DNA from: Ctena decussata
Lineage: Eukaryota; Mollusca; Bivalvia; Lucinida; Lucinidae
Direction: 5' to 3'
DNA length: 64,000 nucleotides
Assembly (NCBI GenBank): GCA_963989385.1
Contig: OZ022506.1
Span: forward strand, 66,599,434 to 66,663,433
Below, piece after piece: positions 53,695 through 63,762 of the stretch. A program made the translations under genes and the position numbers. Below the pieces are notes generated by a model, which saw only the letters and a program-made list of their open reading frames with translations, ran no database searches and was not told the DNA's origin. How positions within the stretch are numbered: the first letter of the stretch is position 1; each line of letters starts with the position of its first letter.

Positions 53695-55448
53695 TCAAAA
53701 CTTTGATGACATTGCATCAAAACTTTCCTGAAGCTTTGTCATGGCTGCTTCAAGATCTGAGATTCTTGATGAACTTTGCTCATCAGAACTCTCATTCTGG
53801 ACCCTTGTCCCTTGAACAACCATCTCAAAAACTTCATCCTGTTTCCGTTTATTGGATTTTCCATAAACGGACTGGTGTAGGTGTTGATACCACCTTATAC
53901 TATTGATGGCTTGCTCTATTGTAGCAGGCTTATCCATTCCAACACGCAACCCAACTTCTCTGTCGAGTAGACCTTCACATAATCTAACGGCAGCCTGCTT
54001 GCTAGAATACTGCTCTGGCAACATCTTAAATGCCTTAGTTGCCAGTGTCAATATCCTATCAGCCCAGTCTTCAAGTGATTCCCCTGGTTCCTGGGTTGCC
54101 TGCCGAAACCTTGCCTGAGCAGTTTCCGCCAATTCCTTAACACCGAAACGTTTTTCTAATCGACTCATTAGACGTCGATACGTCAAATGCTCGTTTCTTT
54201 CCATCAAGATGGCATAGAAATCTGCTTCTTTATCAGTCAAGCACCAGCATAAACAATTTAAACATTCACTAGAAGTCCATTCACATGCAGTGGCATATCG
54301 AGTGAACTTCTGTTTGAATGCCAGCCAATTTGTTTTCCCGTCATAACTGAGATTTTTAGGCAATAATCTCAGAATTTCAGCCCCACTCTTTTTCTTCGAC
54401 TTTTTATGATGAAAACGGTGCTTTGCACGGATGTTAAACTCATCATCAGAGTCTGTACTAGAGCTAGAAGAATCAGAAGAGCTAGGGGAACTGGAAGGCT
54501 CATCTCTAGACTTTCTTTTCTTAGTCTTTTTCTTGGGCTTTGCCCCTTTTTCAATATACTCATGGTCTTCGGAAGAAGAGCTGGAATCTCTCTGAACTTT
54601 TTTCTTGTGCTTTCCATGCCTACTTTTTTCCAGCTTCCCAATCCCTCCCTCTTTCTTTGCATTGTCACTAGACGAGGAAGAGGATGAAGAGCTATAGAAT
54701 CTCTGTAAGGTCTTTTCTTGTGCTTTGCACTCTTTTTATGATGCTTACTCTTTTCCAGTTTCCCCACCTTTTTCTCCCTCTTCGTACTCTTACGATACAG
54801 TTCTTTGGCAAACTTTGTCGGCCTCGGAACTTTATATTCCTCAGACCTTTGGACAGAGGAACTAGGAATGGGCCTATCACATGACGGGTCACCGCCCCTT
54901 TCAGCAGGAAGAGACGGTTTCTGGTCATGCATGCTGGTCATTGGGGAAAACTGTTGTCTAAAATTTTCCCACCTTTCAAACATGGGTGGCCTTTGTTCAT
55001 ACATGGGAGGCCTTTCTGCAAACATGGGTGCCCTTTGTTCAGTTACCTCATTTTTGGCAGTGGTTGAAGGATTTACCTCAAAGGAGTCCTCATAAACACT
55101 TCGGGCTGGTGAAACAGGTCTTTGCCTTTCCTCCACCCTAGGTTCCTCCCTTTCCTCCACCCTAGGTTCCTCCCTTTCCTCCACCCTAGGTTCCTCCCTT
55201 TCTTCAAACCCATATTGTGCTGGTGCAATAGGCAAGCCTACATTGCGAAAAAAATCTAACATTGCCAACGTTTCCTCATCGAACTTTGCTCGGAGAAATG
55301 TCTGCAATGTTTCTAGGGTCAGACTGCCTTGACTTTCTCGCAATGCAATCAATGTACATGCAACCTTTGGACCAATGTGTGGAATGCTCTGGAGGTCTTC
55401 AGCCGTCGCAAAATTCACACGAATTGGGTTTCGCATGTCTGATGACAT
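53695..55448 (-). pseudogene. gag of the LTR element with helix-hairpin-helix motif
   Basis: From MSSDMRNP at 55448, residues 12-45 read VNFATAEDLQSIPHIGPKVA and onward, a good match to the helix-hairpin-helix DNA-binding fold of ComEA-like proteins. Then come three EEREEPRV repeats, Pro/Met-rich PPMFE repeats and Lys/Ser-rich segments. A one-base frameshift near 54692-54698 moves the frame. The last part (54363-53695) is a capsid-like Gag domain (LSYDGKTNWLAFKQKF, LEKRFGVKELAETAQARF, RLCEGLLD) of Ty3/Gypsy type. A single frame would have been about 585 codons. The start ATG at 55448 is preferred over 55508 because the HhH follows at once. Confidence 0.8.
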
Positions 55449-56096
55449 TTTGTCGCAAAGTAAATACACAAGAATAAATTTTATAATTTTTCTTTTTACC
55501 TGCAACAAAACGGCTGCTCACTTACAATGACGTCAAAACTGTTTTCAAACCACGTTTATGGCTGGTGTACACGTCTTTGACTAACACGAGCTTCAAAACC
55601 GGTTTATATCCCTCTGAATATGTATTTCATTCAAAACACGTTTCAATATTTGCGCAAGTCTTTGACTTATGCCATGAAACCGGATGCACGTCTGCGAACA
55701 TGTATTTTATACAAACAAAAACTGTCTGTTAAAATGAGGAAATTTTAATGAAATACATTTTTTCTTCCTTTGAAAGAAATTTTTACTTGTAATCTGGGGT
55801 ATTAAGCTTTAAACAGTTGCAGGAATAGCCAGTTAAATGAAAAAGGAAGCTTAGCTGTCTTTTTTCAAAATGGCCGCCACGTGTGCACGTGCGCAATTTT
55901 GTTCAGCCGAAAATTTTTAATTTCATTAATGCCAAACAATATTGAAGAAATTATGTCACAGACAGTGCTGAATAATTCTAAAAATGACAGTAAACCTTTG
56001 GAAAAACTATACAGTTATTAGAATTATCAAGTCTGAAAACGCCTGCTGGTCCGGGCCACGAGGTAGCAAATTTTTTGGTTGAGACTTTCCTGTAAA

Positions 56097-56130
56097 TTCT
56101 CTCTCTATCTATCTATCTATCTATCTCTCA
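56097..56130. repeat. (ATCT)n microsatellite in the LTR-element leader
   Basis: About eight units of ATCT between gag and the primer binding site. Confidence 0.9.
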
Positions 56131-56152
56131 GAAGCGTTGGAAGTTCTGTTGA

Positions 56153-56162
56153 GCTGCCACCA
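56153..56162 (-). promoter_or_regulatory. tRNA-Leu primer binding site
   Basis: Minus-strand TGGTGGCAGC begins one base after the 5' LTR. It is complementary to the 3' end (GCTGCCA plus CCA) of animal tRNA-Leu(AAG/TAG) as I recall it. Confidence 0.75.
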
Positions 56163-56163
56163 T

Positions 56164-56407
56164 TAAAGTAAAACTCACCCATTACTTTATACTGTATGGA
56201 ACAGAGCCACAAACTTGTCTCAGCCGGTAGAATTTCTCGTCTGGAGCTCCAGAGATAGAAAGCCCGTCTTCCCGCTACGACGTCAAGGTAAGTAAGGGAG
56301 CGCTTCTGCAGTCACGTGCAGCGAAATTAGCGTCATCTAAATGCCGAACCAAATCGACCAGTAACTGACCGCAATGGACAATCCGTCGGACATGGCGCAC
56401 CACTACA
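56164..56407 (-). repeat. 5' LTR
   Basis: Same 244 bp as the 3' LTR apart from five transitions. It should hold the element's promoter, though no TATA box is obvious. Confidence 0.92.
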
Positions 56408-56769
56408 CCTTGCACGTTCGATTGGGCATCACAGTTGACTTCTACATTGTCCTGTTTTCAGTTGGCCCAGTTGAGCTGGCAAAGTCTTTCTTTTTAACAT
56501 GCATCTGCTGCAAAATTTACCTGATATCTGAGGAATGATTATATGACCTGATTTCATGTCACTTTAGAACTGCGCTTGCGCCAGTGTTATCAGGCGATGC
56601 CTTTAGAAGCTATCTCTTAAAATGATTGGCTTCATAACGACTCTGGCTGTGATATCAACTTTCGATTGGTTAACTGACGTCACCGACTTGCGTCATAACG
56701 CATTCGCAATGTCAGCAAGTTCGAATAAAACTGCGTTTGCTTATCATTTGTTTTCCGCTCTTTACGCCG

Positions 56770-58714
56770 TTAAGGTGGTGATAATCACTGATTTGGGGCA
56801 AAGACAAAAATCTGCATAAAACACTCAAAATACAAATGATCTTTCCAAAAGTTAGCATATGCCTTCTTTATGTTGTTTCTGACAATTCAGACTCCCAAAT
56901 TGCAGCATTTGTTATGTTAAAAAGTGTTTTTATAAGGAAAGATCAAAGGGTAATTTTGTGCGCAATAATCTGAAAAAATAATATTGTTATTGAAAATATA
57001 CTTAGTGCTGAGAGTTCCTGGTTGCATAATGGAGAGCGAGCTAGCAATTATTTTTTCAAACTCTTTCACACATTATCAGGCTGAGCCGAAGAAAAAAGAT
57101 GCGGTCTGTGTCCATTTTTTTTTTGTCAAAACACACAGGTGAAACAGGCGAGACTATTTTAACAAGGTTGAACAATTTCATCTACAGACCAGTGATCATG
57201 TAAGTAATGTATTATTTATACTGTAGGTGTTACATAGGTATGCTTACCTACCCTATAATTAATAAATGCATCCAGTGTAAATTACCTTGTACATGGTTGA
57301 ACATTTTGAGAAAAAGCTACCGTTTTCATCTGGTCTACATTATAATTTGAGAAAGAGTTGGAATAAATAATTGCTAGGTTGCTCTTCATTGTGCAATAAC
57401 GCACCTTCAGTACTACGTAAATTTTCAACAAGAATTCCGCGGAATGCTATGTCGCACCTGCATTGGGCTTCCACAGTAGTAAAGACTTTATTTAAAAGAA
57501 TTTGTATGAGAAATGGACAAAAAATGCTAGGGTCCACACAATTTTCGATGTAATATTTTACTGAGTCAGAAGAGCATAGAATATAGGCCAAGAGTAGGAA
57601 TAATTGCAACATCCCTCATGAACGTTCTAAGAATAAACTTTATGCCAGGTGTGATGACTACAGGTATCATACTTTCAGACAAAAGGACTAAAACGCTAGG
57701 ACTGACTAATTTTGGGTGTAAAATTTTGCAAAGTCAGCAGAGCGTTAAATATATGTCAAGGGTAAATTAATTGCAACCGCCCTTGAAAACATTCTATGAA
57801 GAAACTTGATGCCAGGTTTGATGATTCTAGTTATCATAGTTCGTGAGAAATGGACTTACACACTAGAGTCGACATAATTTTGAATATCAAATTTTTCAAG
57901 GTCAGCAGAGCCTGAAATATAGGTCAAAGTAAAAAAAGAGCAACAGCCCTCGAGAACATTCTTAGAAGAAGCTTGATGCCAGGTTTGATGATTCTAGGTA
58001 TCATAGTTTGCGAGAAATGGACTTAATAGCTAGGGTCGACGTAATTGTTGAGGGACCATTTTACGAAGTCAGCAGAGCATGAAACATAGGTCAAGGGTAA
58101 AAATAAGAGCAACAGTCCTCGAGAACATTCTAAGAAGAAGCTTTATGCCAGGTTTGATGATTGTCGGTATCATAGTTAGCGAGAAATGGACTTAAATGCT
58201 AGGGTCGACGCTAGGGTCGACGTAATTGTTGACAGACTGTTTTACAAAGTCAGTAGCGCATAAATTATAGGTCAGGGGTGAAAATAAGAGCAAAAACCCT
58301 CGACAACATTCTAAGAAGAAGCTTTATGCCAGGTTTGATGATTGTAGGTATCATAGTTTGCGAGAAATGGACTTAAACACTAGGGTCGACGTAATTGTTG
58401 ACGGACGGACGTACGGACGGACTGACGTACGGAATGACTGACGGACGGACGGACGGAAAAGTGAACTCCTATATCGCACCTTGCTAAAGCAGGTGCGACA
58501 ATAATGATGTTAATTTTTTTTTTGATTATTGCGCAGAAAACTACCCTTTGATCTTTCCTTATAAAAACACTTTTTTAAGCAGCATGTACGTCTACTTTGT
58601 AATCTGAACTGTAAAGAACAACAAAAATAAGAAGTCTGCTAACTTTCAGGGAGATACTTTACTTTTTTATGGTTTTATGCAGATTTTTACATTTACCATA
58701 AATCACCACCTTAA
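56770..58714. mobile_element. Inserted element with TTAAGGTGGTGAT inverted ends
   Basis: TTAAGGTGGTGATAATCACT at the left is inverted as ATCACCACCTTAA at the right. Arms of about 220 bp (56770-56990 and 58505-58714) pair imperfectly, with long shared blocks such as AAGTGTTTTTATAAGGAAAG. TTAA at both borders could be the target site. The centre holds a tandem array (T7). It has no transposase. Confidence 0.75.
57425..58502 (+). repeat. Tandem array with ACGG run (T7)
   Basis: It opens with AAGAATTCCGCGGAATGC and TGTCGCACCTGC. About five units of 120-190 bp follow (GCCAGGTTTGATGATTCTAG, GAGAAATGGACTTAA, GGGTCGACGTAATTGTTGA). It closes with (ACGG)n at 58405-58455 and AAAGCAGGTGCGACA, the inverse of its opening. 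Confidence 0.82.
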
Positions 58715-58870
58715 ACCTTCTAATGATGCATGATAAATAGAAAACCATGTAAGTGTCTTTTGATATTCAGGTTATCAGGCTCAACCAGAAACACGTCGGA
58801 CTGCCTCGCCATTCCTACGCTGTTTCTGGTCTCGCCTGATAACCTAAACGATATCAAAAGACACTAACAT

Positions 58871-59097
58871 GGCATTCTCTTTGTCCACTTCCTACTTCTT
58901 CTTCTGTCTATCACTGCTTTTTCCTTTCACTGTGTCCTGTAGAATCGTTTTTGCTAAACCAGAAGCCCTTGACACGTGTCAAAATCACCTTAGTTTCCGT
59001 TTCTTGACCATGGTCAGGAGTTCATCACATTCTCCACTGGCTGCTTTGAGCTTTCTGAGAACTTCCTCATTGGTTATGTGGTCCTTGTAAAGTACAA
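58871..59097 (-). pseudogene. C-terminal fragment of an RTE-type LINE reverse transcriptase
   Basis: The minus strand reads DHITNEEVLRKLKAASGE, then VKKRKLR, and in the following bases WFGHVSR-like and LAKTILQGTVKG sequence. This string is the familiar end of ORF2 in RTE/BovB-like LINEs of invertebrates. It ends near 58871 against the hairpin element. Confidence 0.7.
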
Positions 59098-60110
59098 GAA
59101 TTCCGCGGAATGCGGTGTCTCGCCTGCTAGCGCTTTGTCACAAAACAAAGCTAAATCAGCAAAGATATATGCATGAACCAAGTTTCTTGGCTCTAGCCCT
59201 AATAGTTTCTGTGAAACAGACCTAAATGTGAAAACTTGACAAAAAATTGCAAAGTCAGTCAACCGTAAAATGTTGGTAAAGACTCAATACTGATGATGAC
59301 TTTGAGCTCTTCTCTTCCAGATGAATGCATGACCCAAGTTTCATGGCTCTAGCCCTTATAGTTTCTGAGAAACAGACCTAAATGCGAAAACTCGACGAAA
59401 AATTGCCAAGTCAGTCAACCGTAAAATGTAGGTCAAGACTCAATATTGATGATGACTTTGCGACTTACTCTTTCAGACGTAAGCATGAACCAAGTTTCAT
59501 GGCTCTAGCCCTTATAGTTTCTGAGAAAATGACCTAAACGCGGACACTTGGCAAAAAATTGCAAAGTCAGTCAACCGTAAAATGTAGGTCAAGACTCAAT
59601 ATTGACGATGGCTTTGAGATCTACTCCTCCAGATGTATGCATGAACCAAGTTTCATGGCTCTAGCCCTTATAGTTCCTGAGAAAATGACCTAAACGCAAA
59701 AACGCGATGAAAAATTGCAAAGTCAGTCAACCGTAACATGTAGGTAAAGACTCAGTATTGATGATGGCTTTGAGCTCTACTCTTCCAGATGTATGCGTGA
59801 ACCAAGTTTCATGGCTCTAGCCATTACAGTTCCTGGGAAAATGACCTAAACGCAAAAACCCGATGAAAAATTGCAAAGTCAGTCAACCGTAAAATGTAGG
59901 TCAAGACTCAGTATTGATGATGGCTTTGAGATCTACTCTTCCAGATGTATGTATGAATCAAGTTTCATGGCTCTAGCCCTTATAGTTTCTGAGAAACTGA
60001 CCTAAACGCAAAAACCCGATGAAAGTTTACGCCGCCGACGCCGCCAACGACGATGACACCGGAAAAGTAATACCTATGTCTCGCTTCTGCTTCGCAGGCG
60101 AGACAAAATG
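59098..60110 (+). repeat. Tandem array with GTCTCGCCTGC ends (T8)
   Basis: It opens AAGAATTCCGCGGAATGC and GTGTCTCGCCTGC, like T7. Six units of about 150 bp follow (AACCAAGTTTCATGGCTCTA, AATTGCAAAGTCAGTCAACC, GACTCA-TATTGATGATG). It closes with GCCGCCGACGCCGCCAACGA and TTCGCAGGCGAGACA. It appears to have inserted into the LINE between the fragments at 58871-59097 and 60280-61140. Confidence 0.85.
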
Positions 60111-60279
60111 CTCAATAACCTTTGGTAGCATCTCATCTCAAAGGCCTGTGTACTTTTTTCTTATTCTGCTGTCAAGGTCCACGTTTCACCTTTGATCGGA
60201 GAAATATGTTGTTAACTCTTCAAGTGGGCTTCAGCTTTGTATGAGCTGCAGTGGTTTATGCAATCTTTGAGATGACCTC

Positions 60280-61140
60280 CGGTTTTCAGCAATCATCTGA
60301 GATAAATGCTCCAGTGTATTTGTCTAATGGATGGTTTGTGTGTGAGGGCCAAGGGTGTTTGTCAGTACTAGGATGTTAAAGGTTGCAAACTCTAGCAATC
60401 TGAGCTCTCTCTCATTTGTCTTGGCATCATCGGTTTTGATTGATTTATTGCTTAACGTCCACGGTAAACATCTATGGTCATGTCGGGACGGTCAGTTATC
60501 CTAACCACACTATTCCTGGGCAGGCTTAGACCTCCTAAGCGGTTAACCAGTACTAAGTGCACATACTTTCGCCAGTAACTGACAACTGCCCTTCTTGAAT
60601 CAGCGGAAGGAGAAACGAAAGTATGTGGCCAGACCGGGTTTCGAACCCAGGACCTCTGACTTATGAGTCAGGTGCCCTACCGATTGCGCTACGCGGCCCG
60701 GCTGGCATCATCGGAGGATCCACAAACGTCTCCCCAGTATACCTGTACAACCTTCTCAACTTTAGCATCCCAATGCCCTTGTACCGTGATTCAGAATATC
60801 CTTCTCAGGTGTTTGGCTAGTCTGGCTACAGACCCTATGTTCAATATATCCTCTGCAAAGGAACATAGGATCTGTAATATACAGATTCGACTGGAGCCAG
60901 GCTAGTGTTTGGTCTAAGATTTTCTGGAGTTGCTGGTACAAGTGGTGGACCTCATTGTCATCATGCATGGGGCATAAACCTGTATTATGGTGATATTGAA
61001 AGGAGCTGCTTCCACGCGGACTGAAATCAGTCTGCTGCCCAAAGGCACCTTATGCACAAGGTATCTTAACTCAATACTCACGTCTGTCCTTTTCTCCACT
61101 GAAATATACCTGTTGACTTATCACAGTCCCAGTATGTTCC
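60280..61140 (-). pseudogene. RTE-type LINE endonuclease fragment, interrupted by a SINE
   Basis: The minus strand at 61099-60914 gives LGSRLISVRVEAAPFNITII and QVYAP, the start of the apurinic-type (EEP) endonuclease domain. 60968-60762 continues with EVHHLYQQLQKI. Beyond the SINE, about 60425-60360 reads NERELRLLEFATFNILVLTN. Frameshifts and the SINE at 60434-60702 disrupt it. Together with 58871-59097 it represents one decayed LINE. Confidence 0.7.
60434..60702 (-). mobile_element. tRNA-headed SINE, family A, copy 3
   Basis: Full-length, with head GGGCCGCGTAGCGCAATCGG on the minus strand. TGGCATCATCGG at 60422-60433 and 60703-60714 is a perfect 12-bp target duplication. It sits inside the LINE endonuclease fragment. 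Confidence 0.93.
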
Positions 61141-61219
61141 AGTGACACCTGTCGGTTGAATGAATCAGCCCATACTTAATTATGCTGAATTATAAATTAC
61201 CATTATTACCCGTAAATGA

Positions 61220-61281
61220 ATGCATGTTATGTACAGCACTTTTCCTGTTAAACAGGAAAAGTGCCATACATAGCATGCATC
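61220..61281. repeat. 62-bp hairpin
   Basis: GCATGTTATGTACAGCACTT and the following TTTCCTGTT pair with AACAGGAAAAGTGCCATACA and TAGCATGC. Confidence 0.75.
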
Positions 61282-61349
61282 CATTTGCATCTTTTGGACC
61301 CATACCTGAAAAAACAAACTGTCCCTTTTAAGGACAAATACGGTAATTA

Positions 61350-63180
61350 TTGTCGCACCTGCGTTAGCGGGGGTGGGTGGAATATATGCCTGCAAATTTC
61401 CATCCGTTCGCCCGTCGTCCACACTTCACAGTGGGTGTCTTTTGAATGCAACTCCTACACTTTTTGGCCAAAGTTTTGAAACTTCACAGATGTTTTGGTC
61501 ATGGTCTGTAGATGTGCATATTGTTTGCGCAATATTCCAAGATTAATTTTTGCCACTTTTTATGCCCCCAACTTCAGAGATGTTGAGGGGGCATATTGGT
61601 TTGGTCCGTCTGTCTGTCCGTAATGCTTTTTGGCAGCTGGGAAACTCAAGAACCGCTTATGCTAGGATTTTGAAATTTTATACATGGCATGTACATGAAA
61701 AATAAGCGCACCCGTACTTTTTTCCTCCACCGGTCTTGTCATTCAGGAGTTATGCCCCTTTTTTAACATACAGGAAAAACCTTAACACTTAAGCTAAGAT
61801 CCTGATATTTAACTTACAGTTACAGACTAAGGTGTAGATGAACTGATCAACTTTTGAGCATATTTCGTAAATTTTTGATTGAGTTATTCCCCTTTTTAGG
61901 ACATATATAGGCATTTTATATAGGAAAAACCTTGTGACCAAAATATCTGAAGAACCGCTCAAGGTAGCAGGTTCATATTTGGCATACAGTTACAAACCAC
62001 TGTGTAGATGAACTGATTAACTTTGGAGCATATTTCATAAATTTTTGGATGAGTTATTCCCCTTTTTCGGACATAGGCATTTCATATAGGAATAACCATG
62101 CGACCAAAATATCTAAAGAACCGCTTAAGCTAGCATGTTCATATTTAGCATACAGTTACAAACCAAGTTATAGATGATCTGATTAACTTTTGAGCATATT
62201 TTTTAAATTTGTTTGTTGAGTTATTCCCCTTTTTAGGACATAGGCATTTTATATAAGAATAACCTTGTGACCAAAATATCATACCTAAAGAACCAGTTAA
62301 GCTAGCATGTTGTTATTTTGCATACAATTACAAACCAAGGTGTAAATGAACTGATTAACTTTTGGGCATATTTTGTAAAATTTTTATTGAGTTATTTCCC
62401 TTTTTCGGACATAGGCCTTTTATATAGGAATAACCTTGTGACCAAAATATCTAAAGAACCACATAAGCAAGCATATTCATATTTGGCATATAGTTACAAG
62501 CCAAGATGTAGATGATCTGATTACATTTCGAGCATATTTTGTAAGTTTTTGGTTGAGTTATTTCCCTTTTTCGGACATAGGCATTCTATATAGGAATATC
62601 CATTTGACCAAAATATCTGAAGAGCCGCTTAAGCTAGGATCCTGATATTTGGCATACAGTTATAGGCCAAGGGGTAGATGATCTGATTAGCTTTCTAGCC
62701 AATTCTATAAATACTAGGTTGAGTTACACCCCTTTCAGACCCATACATTTTGGGATGAACCTTCTTTAGAGGGAAGCATACGGTTGAGGGCATAGTGTTT
62801 CATAAACACATTTTCTGATTTTCATATGGTTAACTTTGTATTTTTTTATACAATAGCTTCCATAGTGAGTCTTGTGAGTGCTGCTCCTCCTTCACTTTTT
62901 GGCCAATCAATTTGAAACTTCGCAGATGTTTTGGCTACGGTCTGTAGAAGTGCATATTGTTTGCACATAATTCTCACATTCATTTTTGCCACTTTCTTTT
63001 CACATGTTCAACTTTGTCAATTTTGTACAGAAAACCTTCCATAGTGGGGTCTTGTGAGCGCAACTCCTCCTACATTTGATGGACAATCCCTTTGCAACTT
63101 CACAGATGTTTTGGTCATGGTCTGAAGATATGCATACTGTTTACAAATAATTCCGTGGATTTCTTGTTATTTTAGGTTTC
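61350..63180 (+). repeat. Tandem element opened by TGTCGCACCTGC, split by another array (T10)
   Basis: It opens TTGTCGCACCTGCGTTAGCG at about 61350, as T7 does. Units with GTGAGYGCAACTCCTCC, ACTTTTTGGCCAA and TGAAACTTCRCAGATGTTTTGG occur near 61435-61560, 62870-63000 and 63050-63160. Array T9 separates the first unit from the others. Confidence 0.7.
61558..62790 (+). repeat. Tandem array with ATGCCCCC hairpin (T9), nested in T10
   Basis: It opens with the hairpin TATGCCCCCAACTTC / GTTGAGGGGGCATA and GTCCGTCTGTCTGTCCGT. About seven units of 160 bp follow (GACCAAAATATCTAAAGAAC, TTAAGCTAGCATGTTCATAT, GAGTTATTCCCCTTTTTCGG, TTTTATATAGGAATAACC). It sits between TTTTTGCCACTTTT and the continuation of T10. 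Confidence 0.8.
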
Positions 63181-63214
63181 CCAATTTTCAGAATTTTTGC
63201 GGTAAATACAAAAT

Positions 63215-63450
63215 TAGGCCGTGACACGAGAAAACCAACAAAGTGCTTGTGCGCCTAGTGCAGACTCAGTTTAGCCTGCCCATCCACCAAGTCTGATCAG
63301 ACTCTTTGCTAAGCACTTAGGGTAGCTAAGATTCTAAGCTACCTTCATGCCCACAGCAAAGACTCTGATCAGACTGGGGGGATGCCCAGGCTGATCTGAG
63401 TTTGTGCTGGGAGCACAATTACTATGTTGGTTTTGTCATGTCGTGGCTCA
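63215..63450. mobile_element. GAGCCGCGACACG hairpin element, copy G
   Basis: Most diverged copy: the left end is AGGCCGTGACACGAGAAAAC, the right end GTTTTGTCATGTCGTGGCTC. Confidence 0.83.
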
Positions 63451-63483
63451 AATGACAAATAGACGACTGATGTCAAAGCTATG

Positions 63484-63760
63484 GTTGGTTGGTTGGTTGA
63501 TTTGATGCTTAACGTCCACGGTAAACAACTAAGGTCATGTCGGGACGGTCAGTTAACCTAACCACACTATTCCTGGGCAGGCTTAGACCTCCTAAGCGGT
63601 TAACCAGTACTAAGTGCACATACTTTCGCCAGTAACTGACAACTGCCCTTCTTGAATCGGCGGAAGGAGAAACGAAAGTATGTGGCCAGACCGGGATTCG
63701 AACCCAGGACCTCTGACTTACGAGTCAGGTGCCCTACCGATTGCGCTACCCGGCCCGGCT
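63484..63760 (-). mobile_element. tRNA-headed SINE, family A, copy 4
   Basis: Full-length, with box A TAGCGCAATCGG and box B GGTTCGAATCCCGG intact on the minus strand and a (GGTT)n-type end. GTCAAAGCTATG at 63472-63483 and 63761-63772 is a perfect 12-bp target duplication. Confidence 0.93.
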
Positions 63761-63762
63761 GT

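Larger units (their letters stand above)
48771..56407 (-). mobile_element. Ty3/Gypsy-type LTR retrotransposon, defective, 7.6 kb
   Basis: Two 244-bp LTRs (48771-49014 and 56164-56407) differ at five positions, all transitions. CCTT lies directly outside both (48767-48770 and 56408-56411), a 4-bp target duplication. On the minus strand, order from the 5' side: LTR, primer site matching a tRNA-Leu 3' end (56153-56162), gag, a degraded stretch, a nested non-LTR RT fragment, integrase remnants, about six 60-bp tandem repeats, polypurine tract (49015-49028), LTR. Protease, reverse transcriptase and RNase H of the LTR element were not found, so the copy cannot move by itself. The 2 percent LTR divergence points to a fairly recent insertion. 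Confidence 0.9.
56545..58870 (-). mobile_element. Hairpin-headed element, copy 2, split by an insertion
   Basis: The body (56545-56769) and head hairpin (58746-58870) match 37866-38260 in reverse. The break lies at CCGCTCTTTACGCCG / CTTCTAATGATGCATG, where copy 1 is continuous. The 1.9-kb insertion between them is listed separately. Confidence 0.8.
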
